Assembly (NCBI RefSeq): GCF_001625195.1
Contig: NC_054389.1
Location: 11,032,520 to 11,096,519 of the forward strand
DNA: 64,000 nt
DNA from: Drechmeria coniospora
Taxonomy: Eukaryota; Ascomycota; Sordariomycetes; Hypocreales; Ophiocordycipitaceae
Direction of reading: 5' to 3'
This document shows positions 11,956 to 24,768 of this stretch, piece after piece. The position numbers and the translations under genes were made by a program. The notes beneath the pieces are model-generated. The model had not been told where the DNA came from. It ran no database searches and was given only the letters and a program-made list of their open reading frames with translations. Positions within the stretch are counted from its first letter, which is position 1; every line of letters starts with the position of its first letter.

Positions 11956-12195
11956 TAAAAGGCATGACAGCTTTGCAGGATATCTTAAAACGGGCAGGGA
12001 AAGAGGAACGAAGGCGTTTTTTGGCGGCGGTTATCGTAGCGATGGTATGTCGAATCTAGCTGGCATAGATTGAATCCTGGCACCCTAGAGAACGAGCCAC
12101 CTCTCCGTGACGAGCATGTGATTGTACCTCTCTAGTTGGCAATAGATTGAGCAAACCCCTCCGGGCTCTTCTCGCAAAACATGGCGTAAATCATT

Positions 12196-12318
12196 GTAGC
12201 ATCTCTGTTGATACTGTGGCATCTCTGATGATACTGTAGCGTCTCTGTTGATACTGTGGCATCTATGTTGATACAGTATCATCTCTGTTGATACTGTAGC
12301 ATCTCTGTCGTTGATATT
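12196..12318. repeat. 20-bp minisatellite, six units
   Basis: Six head-to-tail units of GTAGCATCTCTGTTGATACT with one to four changes each; the last carries a three-base insertion. The array sits between the HSP104 and PBN1 stop codons, ending nine bases beyond the PBN1 stop, so it must lie in the PBN1 3' untranslated region and probably in overlapping 3' ends of both transcripts. Confidence 0.95.
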
Positions 12319-12327
12319 GCGAATCTC

Positions 12328-13907
12328 CTACTTGTCCTTCTTGTCCCTCGAGGTTGTGGCTGGCTTGGCTCTGTAGCCTCCCGCCACGTAGACGCCAACC
12401 AGCTTCCACAGCACCCAGGCAAAGCCCAGACCGACGGCGAGGGCGGTTCCAATGCCGACCCAGTCCTCTCCCGCTGTTTTTAGGACAGGAACTGCCATGG
12501 GGCTCATGATCCTGTTTCCGCTTTCGGGCCGCGGTGTGAGGTGCCAAAACATGGCTTGCGAGTCAAACAGTTCATCGTATCCGAGCTGCATGCGATCAAA
12601 GGGGTTGGTGGAAAAGTCGGCATCGGTGCCGGAGTCGCAGGCCCAGAACACGGCCGGGTAGGGGACTTCGATGGGCACGTACCCGCTGGCGGACGGTTCG
12701 AGGTATCGAAGGTGGAGTGGCATCTCGGCCGTCCATGCCGAGCCTTCGTCCGAGACAGGAGGGGCCAGCTCCAACAGGACGGTAGAACCCCACGTATTTG
12801 TCGTGTACGCCGGCGCCTCTAGATCAACGGGAAGGCTTGCATATCGGGACGCCGTCAGGTTCTTGGAGGCTAGAAACAACTTGTCTTCGTACTGATACCG
12901 GTCGGCAAATATGAACTTGGGAAAGGTAAAGTACGCGTGGAGGGCGCATTCGGCATCTGGAACGGGCGGCTTGTTGGATGATATCCTCAGCTGCAGGGTT
13001 GGATGTAGTCCTGCGGGCGTCAAGAATTGGGATGAAAATGAGGCATCGCTTCGTCTGTGGCGAGATGGGTAAGAAAACAAGGCCGGAGACGGCTCCGTTT
13101 GCTCGCCCAAGACTGCCAGGAGGCCGGAGACTCCAAGTTCGTGCGGTTCAATATTGGGCGGTGCGTCCTTGGCAAATATGCCGACTTCGGTTCTCTGTTT
13201 GGACAATCGTGACACGTCGACGGCGCGTTCCTTCAGAGGCCAAAAGGCCGAAATCTTGATCGTGCCAGAAGCGACGCCGTACGACAAATCCACCGTCGCG
13301 GCAGTGCTCAAGGCCCGCAACCGTTTCTGGCAAAGAGAGTCGGTCTTTGGGCACAGTCTGTGCTTGTCAGAGTCGCTGACCAAGGCAGAAAGGTCCTCAA
13401 GCTGTTGGAAGAAGTAGAGCGACTGTGGGTCTGCCTGAGACTTTGTGAAAGCCTGGATTCGGGTCAACTTTGGAAAGGTGCAAGGGGGTATCGGATGAAA
13501 GAACCTCAGGGGACGTGCAGTCCAGTACGCCGAGCGTCCGCAAGAGTAAGCAGAGCTGCTCGCTGCGTGCCGTCAGTATGCCGACAAGCAGGAGAGGAGG
13601 ACTGCACCAACGGGTCATGTGCCGCTCGCGTCGACGGCGTACAGAAGACATGAAGGCCTGGCGATGTACGGGAGCTGAAGGGATCCACTGTGTCGTAGTT
13701 GAGCGGGCTCGTCCATTTCAAGTGCAGTTCTCGGTACCCCTTCAACAGGCCGGCGAGTCCCTGGGGCAGCTCGTCCAGCTCGAATGTCAGCCGATCCTGC
13801 CGGCTTGCCTCGAGGTTGGGGCCCTGCAGGCCGGAATCCTTGATCGACAGCGCCGTGGGATCGAAGTCGGCGCCAGGGCCCTGGACAAAGGTGACTCGTT
13901 CGCGCAT
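12328..13907 (-). CDS. PBN1: Pbn1/PIG-X, GPI mannosyltransferase I subunit
   Basis: Three predicted exons, 13907-13612, 13562-13505 and 13452-12328, give 492 residues. The start MRERVTFVQGPGADFDP and the block RQDRLTFELDELPQ are typical of filamentous fungal Pbn1. The C-terminal half holds the PIG-X region (AECALHAYFTFPKFIFADRYQ), and a membrane helix near residues 455-478 is followed by a basic tail ending RDKKDK. Pbn1 is an ER membrane glycoprotein that stabilises the Gpi14 mannosyltransferase adding the first mannose of GPI anchors. Both introns are tiny (49 and 52 bases); the first has a perfect TACTGAC branch site, and both restore the frame exactly (HDP|EQLC and TSPE|AFTK). Most of the protein is lumenal, with one NLT glycosylation sequon visible. 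The aspartyl protease at 34.6-36.1 kb looks GPI-anchored and so would depend on this pathway. Confidence 0.9.
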
Positions 13908-16900
13908 GTTGCCCAGCTGCAACGTGTCGTCGGTAGGAAATCAATCCCTGGCTGAATCGGTCACCGACGGTACGGACGATGCACCGTCGTAATCGATAAA
14001 GGAGCCTCTCGTAGCGGGACGGTATGAAGCCGCCTTGGAGAACTTTGGGGGACCGTTAGCAGTCTCCTCTCGGCCTTTGGGGATTCTTCGTAGCTTGGAT
14101 GAGCGAGGTTGGTTGGTGCCTGTCGGTCAAGATGTTGCAAGCTTGGCCGTGAAGTCCAGGAGCTGCTGGCTCTAGTAGGTTAGTTTGGCCTGTGGTGTTC
14201 TTGGTGCCCCCGATCCACCCAATAGCGCGGCCTGCTGCCCTGAAGGCTGAGTGCTGTCACTGGGAAAGGCTGAAAGGGGTGGCAAGGAGATGGGCGGGGC
14301 GAAATGGACAATGTCCCCGGAACCTCGACGTCACGCCGTTGCATTCCTTCTGCACAAGTACCGGATACTTCCAAATTGCCATTTGGCCAACGGCACGGCA
14401 CCACAACTTCACCCGTATGGAAGCTAACCGTGTTGGGGGCAGACTTGTACATGCAGTGTAAGTACGAATAGAGCGCTGATGCTGAAGTAGCAGGATACTG
14501 TTCCTAAAAAACCCTTTCCATCTATCACGTCCATCTCGGTATACACCTGCATGAACGCGACTTGGGATAATGCCTCCATGACAGCCTTCAGATCAACAAC
14601 AAGACATGGACTGAGGCCATGTTTCCATCTCAGTGATGCAACGACTGTCATCATCGCTGCTCTCGGTGACGACCTTGAGATCGTTGCAAGTGATAGAACG
14701 AGAACGAGGCCATGGTTCGCTGCTTCAATCAACGGCCACCACCACAACCTTTCCCCAGACGACTTGTGAAATGTTTCGAAGCACCAAGTTCACGTGCTCG
14801 GTAGAGAGTTGCGAGACAACGATGCAAACGTGCAAGACAGCCCACATGGATGCGCTTCGAGCGAAACCGACATGCCGTCTTACGAATACGAGGGACCATG
14901 GTCGGGAGCCAGCATCATCACATTCTCACAGTCGCCATCCCTTTCATCTCATCATGGTGACACGGCAGGTGAAGTGACATCACCATCGTCACGGCAACCC
15001 TTACAAGTACAACCGGCAGCGAAATCGTTTATGCAGCTCGTCGGAATGGGAAGGAAGGTCATATGGATGGATGGCTGCAGCGCACGGCAGGCTTTTGCGA
15101 GCCTCCTGTGAGCCGACGCACTGTGGCAAGGTGTACATGTGCGAGCGCCGCTCATGCGCACGTTTTCGTGGGCTTGGAATGCGTCATGCGATATTGGTGG
15201 TCGAAGTGCTGAGACGGAACGCTTCCGGCGGTGAAGCATGCCTGATCGATCCCACGAGTCGGAGAAAAAGAAGCTTCGGTGCTCTGTTGGCTGAGTTTAC
15301 GCTCGAGGACCGAGTGTGGGCACCCACCCTCCCCTTCGCCGAGAGTTTGCCTGTTGACGGCTTCAGCATCAGCAGCGGCAGCAACCTTGTTGCGGCCAAG
15401 TGCATGCAGTCAAGGTGAATATGGGATGAGAGACTCGATTCGGAATTCTCACGAGGCAGAGCAACGAAGCATTACTCGTACGAGGCTAGAGTCCTTCCAA
15501 TCGCACGAGTGGCTTTGACGTCCAAAAGATCTGTTCAGTATCCCATCTTCCCTGCGCCCCATCACTTGGCCCCCCTCCGGCCTCGGGACGGGCGGCGTCA
15601 TGGTTCGTGCTTATGCTGGCCGCATGGTGGTACGTACGAAGGCGCCACTGTTGGGAAGCTTGAGGAACGCAAGAGCTCCTGTCGATGGCAGCGCGTGGTT
15701 AAAGTGTCACCGATGGGCTTGACACATGACAGCCCAAGACATGGCTGGCTTTTGAGAGGTGACGGTGATACACCTTGGCGGATGTGATCGTCGCGTTGCT
15801 GGGTACCATGCGTGTCATCCTAGCACATGTCCATCGCGAGCTGTCCCAACTATATTGACATTCGCTAGAAGACTGCTGACCAAATGTGAGGGTGAGGGGA
15901 AAGATGGGCCAGTCGGTACCCTGGCCAGCGGCCTGCAAATACGCCACGATCAAAGCACACGGGTGATGAATCGTGCGGGTGGCCTTTTTCCTTTTTTTAT
16001 TAGACACGAAGACATCTTGGGATGTTCGAGTATTGATTCTCATAAACTCATTGGCTAACCCCTTTGAGAAACAACGAGAAGGTTCAAGGTTCAAGTATAT
16101 GGCGGCAAGAGTCTCGTACGCGTGCAGAAACCGTGCGACCCGAGCCCGACGCAAAACCGCCAAAGTAAATCCCATGACAGGGCGTGAAGGCTGACGAAGT
16201 TTCAAACTCTGCGTCGTATGATGCAGTCCCAGAAAGGCAAACGTCTGCTAGCTGGTGTTGGTGCAAAGGCCGAATTACGACTTCGAGGTAGCCTGGGTGT
16301 GGCCGTCTGGCCTTTTCACATCATGCGTCGCGGCTGTATGACAACTGCTCATCTTCTCAGCCATGAGACAAGTGCCGGCATGTTATGCCGTACCTGCTAA
16401 CCGGGTTGTACGAAAAGCAGCTTCGGGGGGCGAGAGCGCAAACGGCTGCCGATGGCTGCCATCGTCGGCTGGCGCCGCCCCGGCACATGGACTGCATCCT
16501 CGGTTGGCCAAGATTTCCGGTCGTCTCGAGCACAGGTAGTCGACCATTTTACGGCGTTGCCGGCGACCGCATTCCATCCCTTCGGCGCCCAGCACTGTTG
16601 TCCGACCTTGACATTCCGACCGAGCGGGTCGTGGAACCAGAGCGTTCGCCTCGGTTTCAGGCCCCCGATGGTGGTCCGTGAGAGAGAAAACACGCCATTA
16701 GCCTTGGCTGGGGCGTACAAGTAGAAAGGGACGACGTTGTGACATCCCGTGCACGGAAGTCGTATGGAGACCCGATAGACAACGGCATGGCTTGGCCGGT
16801 GACACATATCCAAACCAACGGGTTCTACGGCCGGTCGCCATTTCGACGACTCGTGTGAGCGTGCCATTCCCAGCCAGTGCTGGTACCAAAAGTTGATGAG

Positions 16901-19900
16901 TTGTCAGATATTGCTGTGCTGGGACCCTCTAGTCCGTACGAGTTCGTACCCGCCAAACTCTCCATCATCCTCGACCGGGGGAGGACTGCGAGGCCTCGCG
17001 AAATCATGCGTAGTAGGCCGCATTGCTCGAGGTGCGTGTGCGTGTGCGAGTACGGAGTACGGATACACGTCGGCGCCTTCGTGCTGGACAGTACCTTGGC
17101 CCGTAGGGGTATGCATAAGGTACCTATCCATGCTCGTACAAGTATAGTATCTGCCAATGGAAAAAGCCACCGTCATCAGTTTCGCCGACGTCAAACTGTC
17201 CAAGGGGCCTAAAATAAGGACAGGGGGCATGGAGTGGCTGGCCATCAACCAAGGCGGGAACGGTGACCCAATCAACTAGGGTGGCTTGAGACACGAATCG
17301 AGCCGGCACGTTCTCGTCCCGACCCCTACTCGTGCATGCACGACTAGACGATTTGCTGCCGCGAGAACTGGCTGACCATGTGCTGAAGCAAGGAAGCTGT
17401 TTGACAGTGCACAACTCGGCTACTAAATGCTGCTGCATCGAACCGCAGCTGAACGGCAACACCAGAAGATGAACACGGGACTGTGGACGGGACAGGTGCC
17501 GTCTGCGAGATGTGCGACATGGTCCGAGGGTGCGGTGTACATGACTCTGATGAGACGAAATCTGGGCCTGGATGACATCCTAGTTCTGGCATCGTCATCT
17601 GGTGAGCGAGTGCCTGCCATGAGCCTCTACCCTTTCATCAGGGGAGGGAGGGTCCATGACGTGATGGTGCGCGACTTGCATCGTTGATGCCGCAGGATTA
17701 TATGACATGGACAAAGAACTGTCCGCGTAGTATCGTGAATCATCATGGATGACTCCTCTTGAAGGACCGTTCTGTCTCGGTCCCGCCGAGGGGAACATGG
17801 CCCTCGAAAGCTTCCTTTCCACAGGATTACTGTGACGCTTGCCGTTCGGCTGACACGCGCCTTGTAGGACGTGGCACGGCTTCATCCATGAACGAGGAGC
17901 ATGCAGCAACCCTCGTTCGGTCAGTATCCCGCGACCGACGTTTTGAATACTCACCAGTAGTCTGTCCATAGCAGTGGACGGCCAAGCCCCGGTCCGTGGC
18001 AAGCTGCTTGTTAGGCGGGTAGTCGAGGGCAGTAGCGCCAGCCTTTGTCCGGATACCGGTATACCCTCCTGGTGCCGTGCTGGAGTGCGGATCGCCAACG
18101 GACGATTCCGAACCCCTTGTTAATTTTGACCGGTTTGGTTCATGCGCGTACCTACCTCTGCCACCACCTAACTGTGTGGGGAAAGAGAAGAATGAAGAGT
18201 CATCAGCTTCGTCTTGTAGTCATCTGCCAAGGAGACCTTGGCTCCAATCCCATGTCGTTGGGGTGCACGTCAGTTGCTGGTTGCATCTTTGGCAGGATGA
18301 ACTCTCTCTCCAACTCATCCGCCATTGCAGACTGCTCCTGGGGCCCAGAGTCCCAGACAGATGCCGGTATGGCAGCGCTGCTTCGGAAACCCACCAATCA
18401 CTGTCGAGGTTCGGGGTTGGTTGTTCTAGCTTGCGCGAGTGCTGGTATTCGAGGAATTACCGTCGCTGCAGCAGCACCTGCGAGGGACCATGCCATGACG
18501 CGAGTGCGAGTGACTGACCGAGCAGTTGGTGACGTGCTGATCTGACCGTTGCATCACCGTGTGCTGCGTGTGCGGCGTGCGCGGCGTGCGCACCGTCGTA
18601 CTCTCGAGCTCGTGCAGTCGAACTGAGGCTGAGCGTTGGACCGCGTTCCAGTGGCACGGAACAGAGGAGAGGACGTATCTTCACTGTCCTCTTGCCAGGC
18701 CTGACCTTGGCCGAGTTCGGAATACCAATTCCTGGAGAGCCACCCATCCGGCGGGGGGGCTCTACCGCGAATCATGGGAGGCGGGACATTCGTTGAGTCG
18801 TGGGCGTCCTCGGGCCCGTCCTTGGGTCCATTATTGGGTTTGCCGTTCAGTTCGTCCCTGGGCTTGTTCTTGGGCTCGCGTCCTTGGGTTCATCCTTGGG
18901 GAATTTCCATGATTCGACATTCGACACTCGCTGGTCGTTCCTGTCTCGTTCTGTGGGACGTTCAAGACGTATGTACGGAGTACATGTTCGAGTATCTGAT
19001 TAGAACCTACATGTAGGTACATGTAGGTACCTACAGTAGTATCTAATAATTATCCCGTACTCAGCCGTACATAAGTAATAGTCTGTTTGCATGCTACAAA
19101 GGTAATACAGGTACTTGAATGGTACCCATAGGTACGAAATAATAGGTATACTTAGGTACGACTGTATGTACAAGCAGTACTCAATTAATACCGACCGTGC
19201 TCTGCTGGAAGCCGCTCTACAGTAAGTACATGTACATGTATGAGAGTACCTAATGGAGTAGGGAGTACATGCACATGTACAACTACTGTATCATCGGCAG
19301 TTGGGGCAGGCACGTACAGTAGGTACCGTCTCAAGCCGAAGGCATACATGTGCTGCAGGTACTATTTAGACAGTGTACAGTACTATGTGGTACTCCAATA
19401 GTAAGTACTCCAGCTCCGAAGTAGTAGCACTTTTATTGCGTTCATGGCTCATGCTCATGATGGGTTGCAGCTGCCTTTTGGCCTCGGAGCCTGAGGCCCC
19501 GAAGCACGAGCACGTTTCCGGCCTTCATTCGACCGAAAACCAAGAGCCAGCCACAACACACAACCCATGTTCTGCATAGCATCATGCAAAACATGAAAAT
19601 CCAAGCAGACTGTAGCTTGAAAGCTCCACACCATCTCTACAACCCACTACCTACCGTGACGGCAAGACGGCAAAAAGCGACGGCAGCTGGTAATAATGAC
19701 ATTACCCCCCCCCCCACACGCGGTACTTAGCTGTGCACCGTCCCAGTGGATGTGACGACAGTGGACACCGATCTGGACCCAACAGATCACCACCGCCGTA
19801 AGTGTACGAGTACACTTATCTGAACACTTATCTGTAAGTACACCCCTGTTCCAACGGGAGAGAACCAGTCGCATTTCAGCATAGCACCTGCTGATTCCAT

Positions 19901-22900
19901 CAATTCATATCTAGCTTGGCGTCGACCGTTCGTCTGCGTCTTGCAACGGCTGTCAATGTATGCACCCTTGACAGGGGCCCCGGCCTTGTCGGTGTGCTGT
20001 ACATGTACACCTACAGGCGGGAGCGTGAGTATGAGTGCGGAGTACGGAGTACGAGGACCGAAAACACAAATGAGTACGTGCACATGCGTGAGTGCAGTAT
20101 GTGTACGCATACGAGTCCGGTTCGATGGGAACCAGCAGCCTGGCTGAGCCCTTTGGGCCATGCATGCGTCCTTCGGCAGCCTACATCGCATCGGTTGTCC
20201 TCGTCCTGCTTCCCGACCCAGGATCGCTTGCACAGGTTGGACAGAATTGGATTGAGCCCCAGGCCAGCCGTTTCCCCTTGAACTGCCAGTGAGGCGAAGT
20301 CTGAAAACCAAAGACGGAACGCTGAACTCGGCATTATCGTCGCAGAAAGCCGGCAGCCGTGATGGCAAACATGGCTGCGGCGTATCCGACGCACGCGCCC
20401 ATCTGTGCGTAACCGATCCCCCGCTGGCATCAAGCTTTGGCACTTGGACAGCGACACAAGGGGAAAATGCGCCCATTGTGAGTTTCCTGGCCGTCTCCGC
20501 TTACCCCAGCTGAGGTCGCTGACCATTCTGGCCGTCGAACCGGGTCCCAGCCAGTCAGTACCGATTCCTGAGTTTGATGCGCCGAGAGCCAATCAGGGAT
20601 AGCATTGACGATAGCCCGAGACTCTGGTATAGAGATAAAGCCAAAAAAGAACAACCGGGAGAATTGACGTCCGCAGCAGGGCTCGCTGCGACCCGGAGAT
20701 GTTGTTCTCGTCCTGCTGCCGTTCTGGCCCGATGGCGAGCCAGAACAGCCTTACCTCGAGAGTGCGAGCCAACAGTCAGACTGCTCGCAGTCGTCGACGT
20801 TGCCGTTCAGCCTAGTGACGTGCTGTGATGAGAACAAAATAATTACACCGTCCCTTGAAAACATGGGACTCGGCGTATCAGCTGTCAGTGAAGTCCAAGA
20901 CGAAGACGACCTCCATCGGACCCCCCACTTTGATGCCATCCGGAATCGGTTCTTCGTCTGCTTGACCTTGACACCGGCCAGACTGCCTCCTTGGTGGTAC
21001 ACATCTTCTCGCACACAGACGGCCCTTGTTCGACAAAATTGCCCTGCCAATCCGTTTTCGCGCCACGGCATTGCGATTCGGTACCGGCGTGGGTGGTGCT
21101 AACGCGTTGAAGAGTACAGAATGTCGTATATGCTGCTTCGGATACGCTGCAGAACGTACGATTACCACCATATTGGCACACGCTAAACGCAAGAAAGGGC
21201 CCGGGATCAGCGGTCCACCTCGCCCACCAACCGCCCAGTCATGAGTGGCGGAAAGTGATGCGGAACAAGACGCATGCTTCCTGCGCAAGGAAGGCCTGAC
21301 AGTGCGGCGCGTCCGCGCGTCGGCCTGATTCATGAACCGCCCACTTGCTCTCCCGCAATGACCTACGGCGCGGTTCAGGGAGTCACTGCGGTAACTAGCA
21401 GTATCCGAGGACCGGCAGTCCGACCTGTGACATTGCGAGCAGGCCAGCAGACGCCCCCGCGGATTGTGAACGGCGGCACGAGGCATCACCTGCAACGAGC
21501 TCCCGCAAATGGGTGCAATCATACACATGGTTCACATCATGCACACACACGAGTACGTGTGAATGCAGACACACACTGCACGGTACGACCGCAAACACAG
21601 TACATGCAGGCATGTACCGAGTGCATTCGGGGTGGAGCCCCGGGTTGGTGCGGGTAGTCGCCGCGAGACCCTGTTTCTCGGCCTCATCTCGACATCGCCG
21701 TTGCGGCCGTCTGACGCCATCCTTGACCCGCCCTCGACCCAAAGGGCCAAACTCCCAGGTGTTGGCCTCCGACCGGCAGTGTTTTGTGGGACTGCTCTCA
21801 CTCCAATCGACCTCCTCCTCCCGTGCCTGCGCCCCATCCTGGACGATTCGCATCCATGCGCCGGGGGCAGCAGTGCGGGGGCAGCGTTCTCGATGGCACG
21901 GGAGCATGCCGTCCACTGGCGCCCCTCTTTCCCGTCATTTGTGGTCGGGCGTCAAAGGAGATGCAAGATAAGCGTGCCACAGGGTAGTCCTCACTGTCAG
22001 CCACGACCCTCACCTTCTCACCACCCCCCCCCCTGAGCCCAGGATTCTGTCGCACGCGCCAACGGGGACCTTCCCTGCGACCGACTGAAAAGCCACTAGC
22101 GCTTCTGTCGACTTTCCATCTGGCTTCCTGAATCGAGTAATCTGGCAGCTCCGAGCTGCGGTTTTTAGTCTTCATCGCAGGGTCCGGGAACCCCTATCCA
22201 TGATTCGTTACCGTTCAGGCCCGTTGATGGCATCCCGGCCAGAAACGGTAGCACCCCCAGTCACTGGGTCTCGTCTGCGCCGCAGCCGCAGCTGTTGCTG
22301 TCAAGGTTTATCCCGCATTGCAGTAGGATATTGTCAGTGCCGCACTTACATGTACCCGCACGCGGTGCGCACGAGCAGGTGTACACGTACGTATCATGTA
22401 CGAGGGGAAGGTACTTTCTCTGTCTGCATACGAACGAAAACGTATCCGTACATGGATGAGAACACCAGGCGATACCTGCTACCACCTCCCCTGTCGGAGT
22501 CGCCGTCGTGGCCAGGGCCGGCTACTCAAGGTGCTCGTCCGCATACTGCAAGTGCACATGGCTTTGGAGGCTTCGTCAAGCCAGTTTTATGAACCGCTTC
22601 GTCCGGTACGGTGCTCTTCGACCTGTCGTCGAGCAGTCTTGTTGGCAATACGGCTCGTCCGGCTTGGCACCACTCTGGTCGGTCCCTGCACTTGTTTACA
22701 TCTCGACCGACACAGTTCCTACATGACCGGCCTGGCCCTCTCCCTCTCGACTAGGAGTCATGCTCTCTACCATTTCCGTTTCTGGCCATTTGATCCGTGC
22801 CCTCCCTACCCACGTACAGGTTCGCTGATCTACTAGTTCCCCAAACTCACTCCTCACTCCCCAGCCTGTCGACTCGTACCCCGGCACTTTGTCATTTTAC

Positions 22901-23219
22901 AAAAGTCGTTGGCAGCCCACCTTTGCCGACCACTTGGTCCCCTGTTCGTCACTCCTTCTGTCGTCTTTCGTCATTACATTATCTCATATCCTCTTTGAAG
23001 GAGTCGAGACTCGAACCCAACGGCTGTTCCGCCCGATAACAGCGACGACAGCTTTCGCCAGAAACTGCGTAGGGACGGCAGGGAAGAATACGCACAGCCC
23101 GCATCCTAAACGGCCAACTGGGACCTGATCATCCCGAAAGAAAGTTCCTCTTACGCCTCCAGCATTCGCATCAAGGTATGTAACGAGGAAGACGGCCATC
23201 TATACTGCATCTGTATGGT
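13908..23219. other. 9.3-kb gene-free stretch upstream of the homeobox gene
   Basis: No frame here shows a family motif or can be joined into a convincing protein. Composition is mixed and not AT-rich, so it does not look like RIP-mutated transposon remains. It contains one GTAC-rich island (~18965-19400), short poly-C runs (19707-19718 and 22022-22034) and an imperfect CCTTGGGT-type repeat at about 18790-18900. The last 1-2 kb, including pyrimidine-rich sequence at 22.8-23.0 kb, are plausibly the homeobox promoter and long leader. A strong donor-like CAAG|GTATGT at 23175/23176 may mark a leader intron or an alternative transcript. Non-coding RNA cannot be excluded. Confidence 0.55.
18965..19400. 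repeat. GTAC-rich island
   Basis: ACGGAGTACATG, ACATGTAGGTAC, repeated AGGTACCTA-like words, and TACATGTACATGTA runs. Same family as the other islands, here the only large one in the 14-23 kb stretch. Confidence 0.65.
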
Positions 23220-24673
23220 ATGGCGACTTACGAAGCTTTGACCGAAGCCTTGCACCTTCACCCGCACCCACCAACCTCTGCCACTGCTGGCATTGTTATG
23301 GACTGTAGTTCATCTCAGCCTTTCGACCCGTATTCTCGCCGGCAGGAAAGCTCAGCCCAGCAGCCCAGCATGTCTATTCTTACCATGTCCGCGTCATCAC
23401 CTCACCCCATGTTCCGGAACGATTACTCCTACGGCGCAGTCCAAACTTCCTCCGAAGCCGCACTTCATCCTCGCGACAACAGGCCTGTCTCTCTTCCCTC
23501 GATCCGTCAGGTACGAAGTGTCGCTCCGGTCGAGGCCTACGTTGCCGCTGACGGGAATCACAGACCTTTCCCGAGCTTCATCTCGATGGACTGCGCGCAC
23601 CCGGCGTGAACCAGAAGCTACAGACCGTTGCGCCTCTTCACACTCTGGCATCCCCGGAATACGTTCACTCGCCCAACTCGAACAAGCGGCGAAGGGTCTC
23701 GATCGAAGCTGATCGATCCCCCTTGAGAGCAAACCAGGTACCGCGGCTGTATCGTAGCCCCGAGCAGCTACCGCATGGAGGGCCATCGCCTCCACACGAA
23801 CGATCAAGTGTGATGGAGACTTGGTGCGGCCCTCTGCGGCCAGGCCCTTATCTCCCCGGTGGCGTTGCGCAGGCCCCGCTCGAGGTGAACGGCAGGGCAG
23901 ACCCTCGGCTTCTTTCTCTGCCCAGTCTGCCACCGGCGGCCCAGAGGGAACCCACGCCGATGCATCACTCCCGCGAAGTCGTCCCGGTACCGACAGGACC
24001 GACGGCTTTGGAGAGACCTCCGGCGTATCCAGGTCACGACTACGGCTACCAGTACCAGCAGCCGGCACGCTACCAGCCACCTCTCCCCCCGAGCTCCGTC
24101 CGACCTCACGACAATGCCCCATTCTTGATGGGAGGGCCGCAATACCAAGAGCCGAATCGGTACGGCGAACTTGGCAGCATTACACTGGACTTGAAGCAGA
24201 GGAAGCGGCGGGGGAACCTCCCGAAGGAGACGACGGACAAGCTACGATCATGGTTTGTGGCGCATCTTCACCATCCTTACCCGTCGGAAGAGGAGAAGCA
24301 AGAGTTGATGAGGCAGACTGGTCTCTTGATGAGTGCGATCCGCCCATCTCCTCATTGTAGATGTCTATGGAATAGCGATGCTGACATTTTTTGGCCAGAT
24401 CAAATCTCCAACTGGTTCATCAACGCGCGGCGGCGGCAGCTACCGGCCATGATCAGCAACGCGAGAGCCGAGTCGGCGGCGATGAATGGCCGGACCGGCA
24501 GCATCATGGATGGCAAGATCCTGGCCACGACGGAGCGGGGGGTCGACCACGGCGCCCCCGGCAATCGCAGAGGGGTAAAGCCTCTCAGCGATGGCGAAGG
24601 CAGTACCTACGAAGAAGAAATGGGCCACCTGGGTGAGCGGAGAGCCAGCGCATTCAACCGAGAGAGCATTTGA
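23220..24673 (+). CDS. TALE/KN-type homeobox transcription factor
   Basis: Exons 23220-23510, 23564-24332 and 24399-24673 give 444 residues. The N-terminal 300 residues are Pro/Ser/Tyr-rich and disordered-looking, with a basic patch NKRRR. The homeodomain is at about 308-370: KQRKRRGNLPKET, then WFVAHLHHPYPSEEEKQELM, then the recognition helix NQISNWFINARRRQLP. The three-residue loop extension (HPYP) places it in the TALE class, as in yeast Cup9/Tos8 and fungal developmental regulators. The second intron (66 bases) interrupts the homeodomain; its donor, A|GTGCGA, is atypical, but removing it restores TGLLMNQISNWF exactly. Intron 1 has GTACGA and a GCTGAC branch site. The gene stands alone between two large gene-free stretches, which suits a regulator with extended control regions. 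Its targets are unknown. Confidence 0.92.
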
Positions 24674-24748
24674 CAGCCTGCACTTGGCCGTTTTGTTGAT
24701 ATCGGGCGGAACGGTCGAATGCTGATGGTTCCCTCCGAAGAGGGGGAA

Positions 24749-24768
24749 GGGGGGGGGGGGGGGGGGGG
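24749..24768. repeat. Run of 20 G, 75 bases after the homeobox stop
   Basis: A homopolymer of about 20 G follows GAGGGGGAA in the presumed 3' untranslated region. Its length may be unreliable because such runs are hard to sequence. Confidence 0.85.

Noticed and set aside
18774..19016. Gly/Leu-rich repeat-like frames on the plus strand
   Set aside because: They arise from an imperfect CCTTGGGT-type DNA repeat and run into a GTAC island. Alternative frames look equally regular.
22990..23070. Possible tRNA T-arm (GGGTTCGAGTCTC on the minus strand)
   Set aside because: No matching A box at the right distance and no cloverleaf can be drawn. It lies in the presumed homeobox leader.
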